Positions 16,964 through 25,661 of a DNA stretch of 44,441 bases are shown here, piece after piece. Location of the stretch: contig JAUZRF010000001.1 of the NCBI GenBank assembly GCA_030950645.1, positions 1 through 44,441 of the forward strand. The letters are read 5' to 3'. The notes under the pieces are model-generated. The model had not been told where the DNA came from. It ran no database searches and saw only the letters and a program-made list of their open reading frames with translations. Numbering within the stretch: position 1 is the stretch's first letter; each line of letters opens with the position of its first letter. A program made the position numbers and the translations under genes. Source of the stretch: Mariprofundales bacterium (GTDB lineage Bacteria > Pseudomonadota > Zetaproteobacteria > Mariprofundales > J009).

Positions 16964-17888
16964 TGGTACGCTCCTTGGCATAGACGCGCGCTAATATCTC
17001 GCGCCCGCCCGCTTCGAGGATGGTGTCCGCCAACGCTGTTCCGAGATGCTCGGCCTGGGAGCGGTTTCCTTGAATGGTGTCGGTGATCAATCGTGAGCCA
17101 TCCTCCTCACCAACCAGACCTTGTAGGGTGAGTTGTTCGCCATCTAGCACTGCAAAGGCGGCAATTGGCACCTGGCAGCCACCCTCAAGCCGGGCGAGAA
17201 AGGCGCGTTCGGCGCGGGTGCGATCCACACTGTCGGGGTGGTTGAGGCGTGCGACCAGTGCATTGAGTTCTGTTTGATCATCGCAGCTCTGAATCCCTAA
17301 GGTGCCTTGTGCGACCGCAGGTAGCATCTGATTCATGGGGATGATGCCATCCATGCGATCGGCCAGCCCAAGGCGCTTGATTCCGGCAGCAGCCAAAATA
17401 ACGGCATCAACTTCACTGCCTAACTTTTCCAATCGAGTCTGTACGCTACCGCGAATCGAGACGCAGCAGAGGTGTGGAAAGTGCTGCTTGATCTGACAGA
17501 TGCGGCGCAAGCTGGAGCTGCCAACTTTGGCACCAACAGGCAAAGCGGCTAGCCCGACACCATTCAGGGTAGCGACCATGTCATGCGGATCCTCGCGTTC
17601 GGGAATGGCGACCAGCGACATGCCCGCAGGGAGTTCGGTTGGCACATCCTTCATGGAGTGCACAGCGATATTGGCGCGTCCATCGGCCAATGCGGCATCA
17701 ATCTCTTTGGTAAACAATCCTTTGCCGCCAATTTTAGCTAAGGGGACATCGAGAATTTTATCACCTTTAGTGACAATTTTGACGAGCTCGGTGGTTACTG
17801 AATTGTCGAGTTTTTGCAGTAGGGCTGCCACATGCTCAGCTTGCCAGAGAGCAAGGGGTGAACGGCGGGTGGCGATACGAATGTGCAT
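16956..17888 (-). CDS. hemC: Porphobilinogen deaminase (hydroxymethylbilane synthase)
   Basis: This enzyme of about 310 residues condenses four porphobilinogen molecules to hydroxymethylbilane in haem synthesis. Motifs seen are IRIATRRSPLALWQ at the N-terminus, GGKGLFTKEID, HSMKDVPTELPAG, SSSLRR, and EGGCQVPIAAFA, whose Cys binds the dipyrromethane cofactor. Two conserved boxes deviate slightly: RGSVQTRL has Ser where Asn is usual, and AVAQGTLGIQ replaces the usual VGQGALGIE. The ATG at 17888 starts the conserved domain with GGAG 10 bases upstream. The frame extends nine codons further without good support. hemD is not adjacent. A family A element separates it from ampD upstream. Confidence 0.95.
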   Translation of the reverse strand: MHIRIATRRSPLALWQAEHVAALLQKLDNSVTTELVKIVTKGDKILDVPLAKIGGKGLFTKEIDAALADGRANIAVHSMKDVPTELPAGMSLVAIPEREDPHDMVATLNGVGLAALPVGAKVGSSSLRRICQIKQHFPHLCCVSIRGSVQTRLEKLGSEVDAVILAAAGIKRLGLADRMDGIIPMNQMLPAVAQGTLGIQSCDDQTELNALVARLNHPDSVDRTRAERAFLARLEGGCQVPIAAFAVLDGEQLTLQGLVGEEDGSRLITDTIQGNRSQAEHLGTALADTILEAGGREILARVYAKERTNA

Positions 17889-17926
17889 GAATAAAAGTCT
17901 CCGAAAATCGAACAAAATGGTAGGCG

Positions 17927-18079
17927 GTAACTACTTATCACCCTACCCAAAAATGGCTGTAACTGCTCAGATTGCTTCTGGTTTTTCCGATAGCAAGGCG
18001 AAAAAGCGGAGTTTACTACTGTAAATGAGCATTTTTCAACGCCGCTATCGGAAAAACCAGAAGTGAGCTGAGTAGTTAC
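17927..18079 (+). repeat. Family A element, long form, with near-perfect target duplication
   Basis: This 153-bp copy starts GTAACTACTTATCACCC, has the internal repeat GTAACTGCTCAGATTGC at 17959, and ends CTGAGTAGTTAC. Flanking 8-mers are GGTAGGCG (17919-17926) and AGTAGGCG (18080-18087), 7 of 8 identical, as expected for an old 8-bp target site duplication. It sits between ampD and hemC. Confidence 0.9.
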
Positions 18080-18134
18080 AGTAGGCGAATGGTATCGGTG
18101 TGGCGATGTGAGTGAAAGCAACGGCGTCTATCAT

Positions 18135-18689
18135 CTATTGCCGTAGGCCACAAACTGGGGGCGGGGTGGCTTGATCGAGCAGGCTGCGGAAGCGTGGCCA
18201 CGACCACTGATGGCCGGGATCCCATTTGCGCCCTGGAGCAATATTCTGATGGCCGGTGATGGCGTCGGGATCAATGGCAGGGAATTGCCGCATGATCTCG
18301 CGGCACAGCGCTGCGGCAGTGGAATACTGCAGATCGGTAAAGGGGGATTGTTCATCACCAATCAGTTCAATGCCGATGGAGAAGTCGTTGCAGCACTCTC
18401 GGTCTTGCCAGCATGATGCGCCAGCGTGCCATGCTCGCTTAGCGAAGGGGACGAATTGGGTGATGTCACCGTTGCGGTCCACGACGCAGTGGGCAGAAAC
18501 ATGCAGCCCTTCTAGCTCAGAAAATTGGCTGCCCGATGCGGTGTCGAGGCAGCCAAGGAACAGCTCGCGCACATGGCGTAGGGCAAATTCTCCGGGAGGG
18601 AGGCTGATGGCGTGCAACACAATCAGTGAGACGCGCTCTCCATCTGGCCTCGCATCGCAGTGGGGTGAGGCGCAATGGCGAACCTTAAT
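18135..18689 (-). CDS. ampD: 1,6-anhydro-N-acetylmuramyl-L-alanine amidase AmpD, predicted AUU start
   Basis: AmpD is a zinc amidase that cleaves the peptide from anhydro-muropeptides during peptidoglycan recycling in the cytoplasm. Visible boxes are LHAISLPPGEF with the first zinc His, VSAHCVVDRNGDITQFV, AWHAGASCW, SIGIELIG, and ITGHQNIAPGRKWDPG with the second His and Asp ligands. The first ordinary start codons are GTG (18620) and TTG just before the zinc His, which would remove the first strand. The same frame continues upstream through SPHCDARPDGERVSLIV, a family hallmark, to a TAA at 18702-18704. The only plausible start there is ATT (18687-18689), overlapping by one base the stop of the upstream gene. 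This gives 184 residues, the usual AmpD length. Confidence 0.85.
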   Translation of the reverse strand: MKVRHCASPHCDARPDGERVSLIVLHAISLPPGEFALRHVRELFLGCLDTASGSQFSELEGLHVSAHCVVDRNGDITQFVPFAKRAWHAGASCWQDRECCNDFSIGIELIGDEQSPFTDLQYSTAAALCREIMRQFPAIDPDAITGHQNIAPGRKWDPGHQWSWPRFRSLLDQATPPPVCGLRQ

Positions 18690-20109
18690 CGCCGCGGCGG
18701 ATTACCTCGATCAACTCGGCGACGGTCGGGATGTTTCCTTCCGCGTAGAGCGGATCCTTAGCAAAGCGATAGCCCGCATGGCCAGAGAACATCAGGTTAT
18801 CGTCAGGATTCGCACCGTGAACAATGTTTTGCAGGGTGAGTTGAATGCAAAAGCTTCGTGGGTCTGCTTTGCGTCCAGTAGTGTTGAGCGCATTGCACGA
18901 CCAATTGCTGAACTTGCACTGCGATAGACAGCCCATGCAGTCGAGCTGATCTTTACGGATCAGCTGCGCGCGCTCGGGGCTAACAAAGATCAGCGTGGAA
19001 TCTGGTGTGGTCAGCGCCTTGGTAAAGCCTGCTTGCTGCCATGCTTGCGCTTGTTGGGCATCATGCTGGGTGACATACACGGTGCGGTCGCGCACGCCAA
19101 AGACAAATGGCTCGACATGATCCCCAGCGGGGTGGTCAACGAAGGCTAGCTCGCGCTGGGCGCGCTCCTCAAGCTCGTGCAGAAAGGTGTTGCGCACTGC
19201 GGAAGAGTAGAAGCCGGTGGGGGAGAAGTGGTTGAGGGATATATCCCCAGGTTTGAGTGTCAGAAGTTTGCGCTTCCATTGATCTGAAATTGGGCTCTCT
19301 TGGGTGAGTAATGGGCGCGTTCCCAATTGAAACGCGATCGGACCGAGCTCCGTATTATCGATCCAATCGGACCAGTCGCGCAGTGCCCATACCCCGCCAG
19401 CCATTACGATAGGAACCTGTTGCAGACCAAATTCATTCATGGTTTGGCGCAGCAGTGCCACCCGGCTATACGGCGCTTCGGGCTGTTGCGGGTTTTCGGA
19501 GTTGGAGAGCCCATTGTGGCCACCTGCCAACCAAGGATCTTCATAGACCACGCCGCCGAGCCACTCGGGCACTTTGCGGTAGGAGCGGAGCCACAGGGCC
19601 CGAAAAGCACGCGCGGAGGAGATGATCGGGTAGTAATAGGCGTTGTATTCCGCCGCTAGTGGTGCCAACTTGAACGGCATGCCAGCGCCGCAGGTGACGC
19701 CGTGAATGAGGTCTGGTGCGCCCTCAAATACGCCACGGAGAACGCGCTCGGAGGCGGCCATTTCCCAGAGTACATTCATATGGATGCGGCCATTCCCAGC
19801 GGCTACATCATGGGCGATTTTGGCCTGACTGATGCCGCCAGCGATGGAGTAGGCGATTAACTCTTCGTGGCGTTCGATGCGGCTTTTGCCATGGTAGATC
19901 AGCGGGATGTATTCACCATTATCATCAAGATGGTCGGCATTGACTGCGGAGAAGGTTCCTACCCCACCCGCGTTTGCCCAGGCGCCGGAAGATAATCCGC
20001 TCGAGGCGGCAACGCCTTTGCCTCCCTCAACCAAAGGCAGGACTTCGCGGCCAGAAATTTGCATGGGGGCGATGGGAAAGGTCATTGGCTTATTTTCCAA
20101 AAACGACAT
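18685..20109 (-). CDS. Nitronate monooxygenase / 2-nitropropane dioxygenase-like FMN protein
   Basis: This 474-residue protein of the NMO/YrpB TIM-barrel flavin family begins with PIAPMQISGREVLPLVEGGKG and has GIPIV-type boxes such as VPIVMAGGVWAL and FQLGTRPLLTQE in the FMN-binding half. It is longer than classic nitronate monooxygenases (about 330-380). The extra C-terminal part holds a Cys cluster, CMGCLSQCKFSNWSC, and one more Cys about 19 residues on, which could bind metal or an Fe-S cluster (inference). The substrate is unknown. The start may be the ATG at 20109 or the ATG eight codons later; a 17-bp palindrome ends exactly at the first ATG. Its TAA overlaps the predicted AUU start of ampD. 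Confidence 0.75.
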   Translation of the reverse strand: MSFLENKPMTFPIAPMQISGREVLPLVEGGKGVAASSGLSSGAWANAGGVGTFSAVNADHLDDNGEYIPLIYHGKSRIERHEELIAYSIAGGISQAKIAHDVAAGNGRIHMNVLWEMAASERVLRGVFEGAPDLIHGVTCGAGMPFKLAPLAAEYNAYYYPIISSARAFRALWLRSYRKVPEWLGGVVYEDPWLAGGHNGLSNSENPQQPEAPYSRVALLRQTMNEFGLQQVPIVMAGGVWALRDWSDWIDNTELGPIAFQLGTRPLLTQESPISDQWKRKLLTLKPGDISLNHFSPTGFYSSAVRNTFLHELEERAQRELAFVDHPAGDHVEPFVFGVRDRTVYVTQHDAQQAQAWQQAGFTKALTTPDSTLIFVSPERAQLIRKDQLDCMGCLSQCKFSNWSCNALNTTGRKADPRSFCIQLTLQNIVHGANPDDNLMFSGHAGYRFAKDPLYAEGNIPTVAELIEVIRRGD

Positions 20110-20125
20110 TGCAACATGGTTGCAA
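20109..20125. promoter_or_regulatory. Perfect 17-bp palindrome at the start of the nitronate monooxygenase-like gene
   Basis: TTGCAAC (20109-20115) and GTTGCAA (20119-20125) are perfect inverted repeats with a 3-base spacer. The palindrome touches the first ATG of the minus-strand gene, where a ribosome binding site would be expected. It could be a repressor operator, but no regulator gene is nearby. Confidence 0.4.
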
Positions 20126-20152
20126 CGCTAAGAAATGTTGACCAAACGGCAA

Positions 20153-20701
20153 CTAGCGCAGCCGTTTTGGGCTGTTACCCCGTAGATCGATCAGGGTAGA
20201 GGCGGCCCGATGGATCCCTTCATCGGAGAATGGCGCAATATGATAACGGTGCCAGCGGTAGCGCATTTTCCAGCATGGGGCGCGGGGTGATTCACCTTTG
20301 CGGTTAAGGCTGGATGAGAGCACCGCGCCTCCTGCGGCCGCAACCATGCGTTGCGTGGCGGGGTCGTCGATCCACCGTACCGCCACACCGCCACGATAGC
20401 GACAGCCGGTTGGTGTACGGGACGATGCGGGAAAGATCAGTGTTACCGCTCCGGGCCAATGGCGACGGATCGTCTGACGCATCATTGGGTTGAGGCGTAT
20501 GCAGAGCCGACGCAGGATGGATCGATGGGATATCAGCAGCAGAAATGGTGCCTGCCGCTGCTTGAATTGGGTCAGTCGGCGCAGGGAGGTGGGATCATTT
20601 GCTAGGGCGGCAATTCCGGGCAAGGTGTCGCTTTGATGCGCGATCAGCCAGCCACTACGCAACGCCCGCGCAGCGAGTAGTGGCGCGAAACGGCGAGCCA
20701 C
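20153..20701 (-). CDS. TsaC/Sua5/YrdC-like threonylcarbamoyl-AMP synthase domain protein
   Basis: This 182-residue protein resembles YrdC-domain enzymes that make threonylcarbamoyl-AMP for t6A37 tRNA modification. Supporting stretches are GWLIAHQSDTLPGIAAL (cf. the family TDTVYGL region), FKQRQAPFLLLIS (cf. the K-R box), WPGAVTLIFPAS, SSSLNRKGESP (cf. S-N-x-SG) and STLIDLRG near the C-terminus. Several otherwise conserved residues differ, so activity is not certain, and it could be a paralogue of a canonical tsaC elsewhere. It starts with GTG only 3 bases after the purE stop, so it probably belongs to the purD-purE transcription unit. Confidence 0.75.
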   Translation of the reverse strand: MARRFAPLLAARALRSGWLIAHQSDTLPGIAALANDPTSLRRLTQFKQRQAPFLLLISHRSILRRLCIRLNPMMRQTIRRHWPGAVTLIFPASSRTPTGCRYRGGVAVRWIDDPATQRMVAAAGGAVLSSSLNRKGESPRAPCWKMRYRWHRYHIAPFSDEGIHRAASTLIDLRGNSPKRLR

Positions 20702-20704
20702 GGG

Positions 20705-21166
20705 TTAGGCGGCCAGCACCTTCTCCGCAGCTTCGCGGCGCATTTGGCACAGTTTTTTGGTTAAGTCAGGGTCGTTCAATGCTAGGATTTGAATCGCTAG
20801 CAGCGCCGCATTGCGTGAGCCATCAATCGCTACCGTCGCCACCGGCATGCCAGGAGGCATCATGACGGTTGAATAGAGTGCATCGGTGCCGCCCAGCGCA
20901 CCGGAGGAGATCGGTACCCCGATGACGGGCTTGCTGGTGTGTGCCGCCACGGCACCCGCCAGATGCGCCGCCATTCCGGCACCACAGATGAACACCTGAC
21001 AGCCATCGGCCTCAGCCTCTTGTACCGCAGCTACGGTCTCGGTTGGCGTGCGATGGGCAGAGCGCACTTGGAGTCTGTAATCCACCCCGAATGCAGCCAA
21101 TTCGGCCTCGGCCTTGGCCATGATGCTGCGGTCGCTGGCGCTGCCTATTAATATCAATACCTTCAT
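20705..21166 (-). CDS. purE: N5-carboxyaminoimidazole ribonucleotide mutase
   Basis: This 153-residue class I PurE converts N5-CAIR to CAIR in purine synthesis. It begins [16 protein letters not shown] and carries [10 protein letters not shown] with the active-site His, [16 protein letters not shown], and [28 protein letters not shown]. The ATG (21164-21166) has GGAGG (21174-21178) at 7 bases and forms ATGA with the purD stop. The frame stays open for 21 codons into purD, but this is not supported. purK is not adjacent; purD is directly upstream. Confidence 0.97.
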   Translation of the reverse strand: MKVLILIGSASDRSIMAKAEAELAAFGVDYRLQVRSAHRTPTETVAAVQEAEADGCQVFICGAGMAAHLAGAVAAHTSKPVIGVPISSGALGGTDALYSTVMMPPGMPVATVAIDGSRNAALLAIQILALNDPDLTKKLCQMRREAAEKVLAA

Positions 21167-22449
21167 GAGTTTACCTCCAAGTTGACCGCTCGCCAGCCGA
21201 TATCGTGACGGTAGATGCCGTCCGGCCATTCCAGGTGTTTCAGCGCCGCGTATGCCTGTTGTTGTGCCTCGGCGATGGTGGCTGCGGTGGCGGTGATGCC
21301 GAGCACGCGACCGCCGTTGTTGATGAGTTGGTGATGATGCATGGAGGTGCCGGCGTGAAAGACCTGTGCGCCACTCTTGGCTACGGCATCCAATCCGCTG
21401 ATCACTTGACCTTTGCTGTAGCTGCCGGGATAGCCGTCGGAGGCCACCACCACGCAGAGTGCAGCATCATGGTGCCATGCAGGTGTGGGCGCGTCGTTTG
21501 CCAGTGTTCCCTTGGCTGCGGCAAGGAGGAGTTGTGCCAAGTCCCCATTGAAGCGCGCCATCAGCACCTGGCATTCGGGGTCGCCAAAGCGGACATTAAA
21601 CTCCAGTACTTTGGCACCGGATTCGGTCAGCATCAAGCCGACAAACAGTACGCCGATGTACTCGATGCCGCGCGCAGCAAGCGCCTTAATGACGGGTTTT
21701 GCCACCGTTTCCACCGTCTGTTGGATGATGGTCTCGGTCACACATGGCGCCGGTGAATAGGCACCCATGCCGCCGGTGTTGGGGCCTTGGTCACCATCAT
21801 GCAATCGTTTGTGATCCTGACTCGATGCCAGCGGTACAATGGTCTCACCGCTAATGATAAAAAAGAGGGATGCCTCTTCGCCAGTCAAAAACTCTTCGAT
21901 CACCACCGCACTGCCGGCATCACCAAAACTGTTGCCCGATAGCATGTCGCGTGTGGCCGCAATTGCCGTTGCCTCATTTTCAGCGATAATGACCCCCTTT
22001 CCGGCAGCTAGCCCAGAAGCCTTGATGACGATTGGTGCGCCCCAGCTGCGAATCACCTGCTCGGCTTCGGCCACATCGCTGGTGGTAACAAAGCGCGCCG
22101 TCGGTACTCCCGCTTCATCCATCAACTGTTTGGAGAAGGCTTTGCTTCCTTCGAGTTGTGCTGCGGCGGCGTTGGGGCCGAACACCGGAATCCCCTCTTT
22201 CCGTAGCCGATCCGCCAATCCGGCAACCAGCGGAACCTCAGGGCCGACCACTACCAGCCCGACAGACTCGGATTGTGCCAACATCACCAGCTGCTCTATA
22301 TCATCAGCGGCCACCGCAACGCATCGTGCATCCGCAGCGATCCCGGCATTACCCGGCGCGCACACCACCTCGCGTACCGATGGCGATTGGCGCAGCCGCC
22401 AGCATAAGGCGTGTTCTCTACCTCCGCTTCCCACCACCAATACCCTCAT
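21163..22449 (-). CDS. purD: Phosphoribosylamine-glycine ligase
   Basis: This 428-residue ATP-grasp enzyme (GAR synthetase) joins glycine to phosphoribosylamine in the second step of purine synthesis. It begins MRVLVVGSGGREHALCWRL. It contains GPEVPLVAGLAD, the ATP-grasp Lys region VIKASGLAAGKGVIIA, DHKRLHDGDQGPNTGGMGAYSP, and the metal-binding EFNVRFGDPECQ. The ATG at 22449 starts the conserved N-terminus, with GGAG 6 bases upstream; 24 further upstream codons are open but lack similarity. It is coupled to purE by a four-base overlap. Confidence 0.97.
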   Translation of the reverse strand: MRVLVVGSGGREHALCWRLRQSPSVREVVCAPGNAGIAADARCVAVAADDIEQLVMLAQSESVGLVVVGPEVPLVAGLADRLRKEGIPVFGPNAAAAQLEGSKAFSKQLMDEAGVPTARFVTTSDVAEAEQVIRSWGAPIVIKASGLAAGKGVIIAENEATAIAATRDMLSGNSFGDAGSAVVIEEFLTGEEASLFFIISGETIVPLASSQDHKRLHDGDQGPNTGGMGAYSPAPCVTETIIQQTVETVAKPVIKALAARGIEYIGVLFVGLMLTESGAKVLEFNVRFGDPECQVLMARFNGDLAQLLLAAAKGTLANDAPTPAWHHDAALCVVVASDGYPGSYSKGQVISGLDAVAKSGAQVFHAGTSMHHHQLINNGGRVLGITATAATIAEAQQQAYAALKHLEWPDGIYRHDIGWRAVNLEVNS

Positions 22450-22475
22450 TGTTCGCTCCATTTTTGTACGCATGA

Positions 22476-22940
22476 TCACCGGTACAATTGTTTGGGGTTG
22501 ACTTGCCAGCAGACCTGCCATCCAGTCTCCTCTCGTGCAAGGCAGACCACACCACCATTGGCAAACCGAATCGGAGCACCATCCCCATGGCCGAGCAGCA
22601 GATGGCTGGCCAATTGTGAGAGCAGAGGAAGGTGGCTAACCAGCATTACCGCGTCCGCTCCCTGTTCAAGGCGGCGTTGCCAAATGGAGGGGTCAGCAAG
22701 GGGTGAGAGCGCATCGCTGATTGCAACTCGGGGGATATTCCACCCCTCGGCAAACATGGCAGCACTCTGCTGCGCGCGCGTTTTTTCGCTGCTGTAGATT
22801 ACGCGGGGTTGCGGTTTGGTGAAGAGGCTTAAGAAACCTGCAACGCGGGCGATATCCTCACGACCTTGTGCGGATAGTGGCCGTGTGGAATCCGCTGATT
22901 GATCGCGTGCCTCACCATGTTGCGCCAAGTAACAGCACAT
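22476..22940 (-). CDS. sixA: SixA-type phosphohistidine phosphatase
   Basis: This 154-residue histidine phosphatase of the SixA subgroup dephosphorylates phospho-His on signalling or phosphotransfer proteins. The N-terminal motif is CYLAQHGEARDQ, with Gln instead of the Arg of the classic RHG triad; I recall this variant in other SixA-like proteins. It is followed by TRPLSAQGREDIARVAGFL, IYSSEKTRAQQSA and LVSHLPLLSQLASHLL with the second His. It lacks the long insert of phosphoglycerate mutases. It lies 15 bases downstream of the PilZ gene and 26 upstream of purD. The client protein cannot be inferred from the neighbours. Confidence 0.85.
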   Translation of the reverse strand: MCCYLAQHGEARDQSADSTRPLSAQGREDIARVAGFLSLFTKPQPRVIYSSEKTRAQQSAAMFAEGWNIPRVAISDALSPLADPSIWQRRLEQGADAVMLVSHLPLLSQLASHLLLGHGDGAPIRFANGGVVCLAREETGWQVCWQVNPKQLYR

Positions 22941-22954
22941 CGGTGCTGTTGTGG

Positions 22955-23332
22955 TTATTTGATACCCATGTGGGAGGCGAACTCCTGTTCTACTTGCTCG
23001 GTCTCTGCTGCGTTGTAGAGGATTAGGTTGCGCAGATACGGCATGCTTTCCAGATAGACTTGAACAAAGGCGATGGCGATCAATTTCGCATCAGCACGAA
23101 CCACACGGCCTACCGCCTTAATTTCAATCTGCTCCTCACCCTCGCCAAGCAGGATCTTGAGGTCACATTCGCGATCGGTAGTCAGTGCCGAAGCATTGCC
23201 ATCGACGCTGACACCGTTCATGCTGATATCGGATACTGTGCCGGAGATTGTGGTATCGTCTTGCGTAATCTCGATCTCTGTGGGCATACATATCCGAGTG
23301 AATTGACGCCCGCTATTATCTTCTCCTGCCAT
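22955..23332 (-). CDS. PilZ-domain protein (probable c-di-GMP effector)
   Basis: This single-domain PilZ protein has 125 residues. The two halves of the c-di-GMP binding signature appear to be present: RQFTR near the N-terminus (RxxxR-like) and DISMNGVSV (D/NxSxxG) about 25 residues later. The ATG at 23332 has GGGAGG (23340-23345) at 7 bases, better placed than the GTG just before it. It lies 20 bases downstream of glgB and 14 upstream of sixA, in one direction. With MotA/MotB in the same window, motility control is one possible role, but the sequence gives no direct link. Confidence 0.88.
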   Translation of the reverse strand: MAGEDNSGRQFTRICMPTEIEITQDDTTISGTVSDISMNGVSVDGNASALTTDRECDLKILLGEGEEQIEIKAVGRVVRADAKLIAIAFVQVYLESMPYLRNLILYNAAETEQVEQEFASHMGIK

Positions 23333-23352
23333 CACAACACCTCCCGATTGAA

Positions 23353-25530
23353 TCAGCCAACCTTGTCCAGAATCAGACAGGACAACGGCGGTAAACGCAG
23401 CTCCAACGATTGAGCTCTGCCCATGGAGGCTATCGGCTCACTATGAACCTGACCACCGTTACCCACATTGCTACCGCCATAGATTTCGGCATCGCTGTTG
23501 AAGATCTCGCCATACTCTCCGGTATGCGGTACGCCAATGCGATAGCCCTCACGCACCACTGGTGTCAGGTTGAGCACCACCAGCAGTTGGTGGCCATCGT
23601 TATCTTTGCGCAGGTAGCTTAGCACCGAATTGTCGGCATCGTTGCAGTCCATCCACTCAAAACCAGCGCCATCAAAATCGTTGACATGCAGTGCCGGACG
23701 CTCGCGGTAGAGTCGATTGAGATCGGTAATCAGGCGCAGCATGCCGGCATGCGGTTGATGCGGTGTCTGTTCCCATGCCAAGCTCTCGGTCTCGTCCCAC
23801 TCCTGCCACTGACCAAACTCGTCGCCCATAAATAGCAGCTTTTTACCCGGGTGGGTGAATTGCCAGCCATACAGTGCGCGCAGGTTGGCGAACTTCTGCC
23901 AGTCATCGCCCGGCATCCTGCCCGGCATAGACCCCTTGCCGTGTACCACCTCATCGTGTGAAAACGGCAAAATAAAGTTCTCGGTGAAGGCGTACATCAT
24001 GGAGAAGGTCATCTGGTTGTGATGATAGCTGCGGTGGATTGGCTCGTTGGCGAAGTAGCTCAAGGAGTCATTCATCCAGCCCATGTTCCACTTCATGGTA
24101 AAGCCTAAGCCACCAAGGTAGGTCGGGCGCGACACCATTGGCCATGAGGTGGACTCCTCGGCCATGGTGATAACTCCGGGGAAGCGCTCATGTACCAGAT
24201 GATTGAATTGCTTGATAAACTCAACCGCCTCAAGGTTCTCACGGCCACCATATTTATTGGGGAACCATTCGCCGTCGTTGCGCGAGTAGTCGCGATAGAG
24301 CATTGAGGCGACCGCATCTACCCGCAGCCCATCAAGGTGATATTTATCAAGCCAGAATAGGGCGGAGGCGATGAGGAAGTTGCGTACCTCGTTGCGGCCG
24401 AAGTTGAAGATGAGCGTTCCCCAATCCTTGTGTTCACCTAGGCGTGGATCCTCGTGTTCATAGAGCGGGGTACCATCAAATTTCGCCAGCCCGAAGCTGT
24501 CCTTGGGGAAGTGGGCTGGTACCCAATCCAGATAGACGCCAATCTCTTGCTGATGGCAGTAGTCGATAAAGTAGCGGAAATCATCCGGGGTGCCGAAACG
24601 GCTGGTAGGGGAAAAATACCCTACCGTTTGGTAGCCCCAGGAGCCATCGAAGGGGTGCTCAGTCACCGGTAGTAGTTCGAGGTGGGTAAAGCCGAGCAGT
24701 TTGCAGTGCGATACCAGTCGGTGCGCCAACTCGCGATAGTTCAAAAACTCGCCACCCTCCTTCTGCCACGAGCCTAGATGCACCTCGTAGATACTGATCG
24801 GCTCCTGCATAGGCGAACTGCTGGCACGCTTGAACATCCACGACGCATCGCCCCAGCTATACTGGTGGGCATCATGGACGATGCAGGCGGTTTTTGGTCG
24901 CAGCTCCATCTGTTGCGCATAGGGGTCAGCCTTTTCCTGAATATCGCCATGCTTGCCACGAATCTCAAACTTATAGATCTCGCCGGTGGTGAGTTCGGGA
25001 ATAAATAGCTCCCATACCCCGCTATTGCCGCGCATCCGCATCTGGTGGGTGCGGCCATCCCAGCTGTTGAAGTTGCCAATCACGCTCACCCGTTGCGCAT
25101 TGGGCGCCCATACCGCGAACCCGACCCCATCAACCCCATCCATGTTGCGCACATGGGCACCAAACAGGCGGTATTTTTCGAAGTGGTTGCCTTCAGCGAC
25201 TAGGTGCAGATCCATGTCGCCCAACATGGTGCCAAAACGGTAGGGGTCGCCCTCCTCCCATTGATGTTGGTCGCTATTCTCAAACTTGAAATGGTAGGGG
25301 GTGTCGAAATCTCCCTTGGCGACATGACAGGTGAATAGATCCGTCCCCTCCACGCGCTTCATTACCCGAGCCCGAGCGCCAAAACCGAGTAGCCAAGCCT
25401 TGTTGATATGGGGGTGGAAGCAGCGAATCATCACCCCGCCATCGGGATGGGGGTGGCGTCCCAACACCGCAAAAGGGTCGTGGCTGCGAGCCTCAATTAC
25501 GGCATAGGTGTCGGCATTTAATGTAGTCAT
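23353..25530 (-). CDS. glgB: 1,4-alpha-glucan branching enzyme
   Basis: This 725-residue GH13 glycogen branching enzyme makes alpha-1,6 branches in glycogen. It has an N-terminal CBM48-type module (HDPFAVLGRH onwards, FAVWAPNAQRVSVIGNFN), then the catalytic barrel with YEVHLGSWQ, GLRVDAVASMLYRDYSR (nucleophile Asp), TMAEESTSWP (acid/base Glu) and LPFSHDEVVHGKGSM (third Asp). The C-terminal beta domain ends LRLPPLSCLIL. The ATG at 25530 follows GGAG by 5 bases and gives the standard length; the 50 upstream codons read through the divergent rnd promoter region. No other glg gene is in the window. Confidence 0.97.
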   Translation of the reverse strand: MTTLNADTYAVIEARSHDPFAVLGRHPHPDGGVMIRCFHPHINKAWLLGFGARARVMKRVEGTDLFTCHVAKGDFDTPYHFKFENSDQHQWEEGDPYRFGTMLGDMDLHLVAEGNHFEKYRLFGAHVRNMDGVDGVGFAVWAPNAQRVSVIGNFNSWDGRTHQMRMRGNSGVWELFIPELTTGEIYKFEIRGKHGDIQEKADPYAQQMELRPKTACIVHDAHQYSWGDASWMFKRASSSPMQEPISIYEVHLGSWQKEGGEFLNYRELAHRLVSHCKLLGFTHLELLPVTEHPFDGSWGYQTVGYFSPTSRFGTPDDFRYFIDYCHQQEIGVYLDWVPAHFPKDSFGLAKFDGTPLYEHEDPRLGEHKDWGTLIFNFGRNEVRNFLIASALFWLDKYHLDGLRVDAVASMLYRDYSRNDGEWFPNKYGGRENLEAVEFIKQFNHLVHERFPGVITMAEESTSWPMVSRPTYLGGLGFTMKWNMGWMNDSLSYFANEPIHRSYHHNQMTFSMMYAFTENFILPFSHDEVVHGKGSMPGRMPGDDWQKFANLRALYGWQFTHPGKKLLFMGDEFGQWQEWDETESLAWEQTPHQPHAGMLRLITDLNRLYRERPALHVNDFDGAGFEWMDCNDADNSVLSYLRKDNDGHQLLVVLNLTPVVREGYRIGVPHTGEYGEIFNSDAEIYGGSNVGNGGQVHSEPIASMGRAQSLELRLPPLSCLILDKVG

Positions 25531-25661
25531 GGAATCTCCAAGGAATAGCAGATGCGGCGGAGTATAACCGAGTTGTGTCGGCTTGGACACCAACGCTTTC
25601 GGTGCGGCAATGTGTTGGCGTCGAAAGTTGTGTTGCAGTAAAAATCTGCCACGATGCGCCA

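Noticed and set aside
17795-18121. 108-codon open frame on the minus strand between ampD and hemC
   Set aside because: It is composed of the family A element and antisense or out-of-frame hemC sequence; no ribosome binding site or family similarity.
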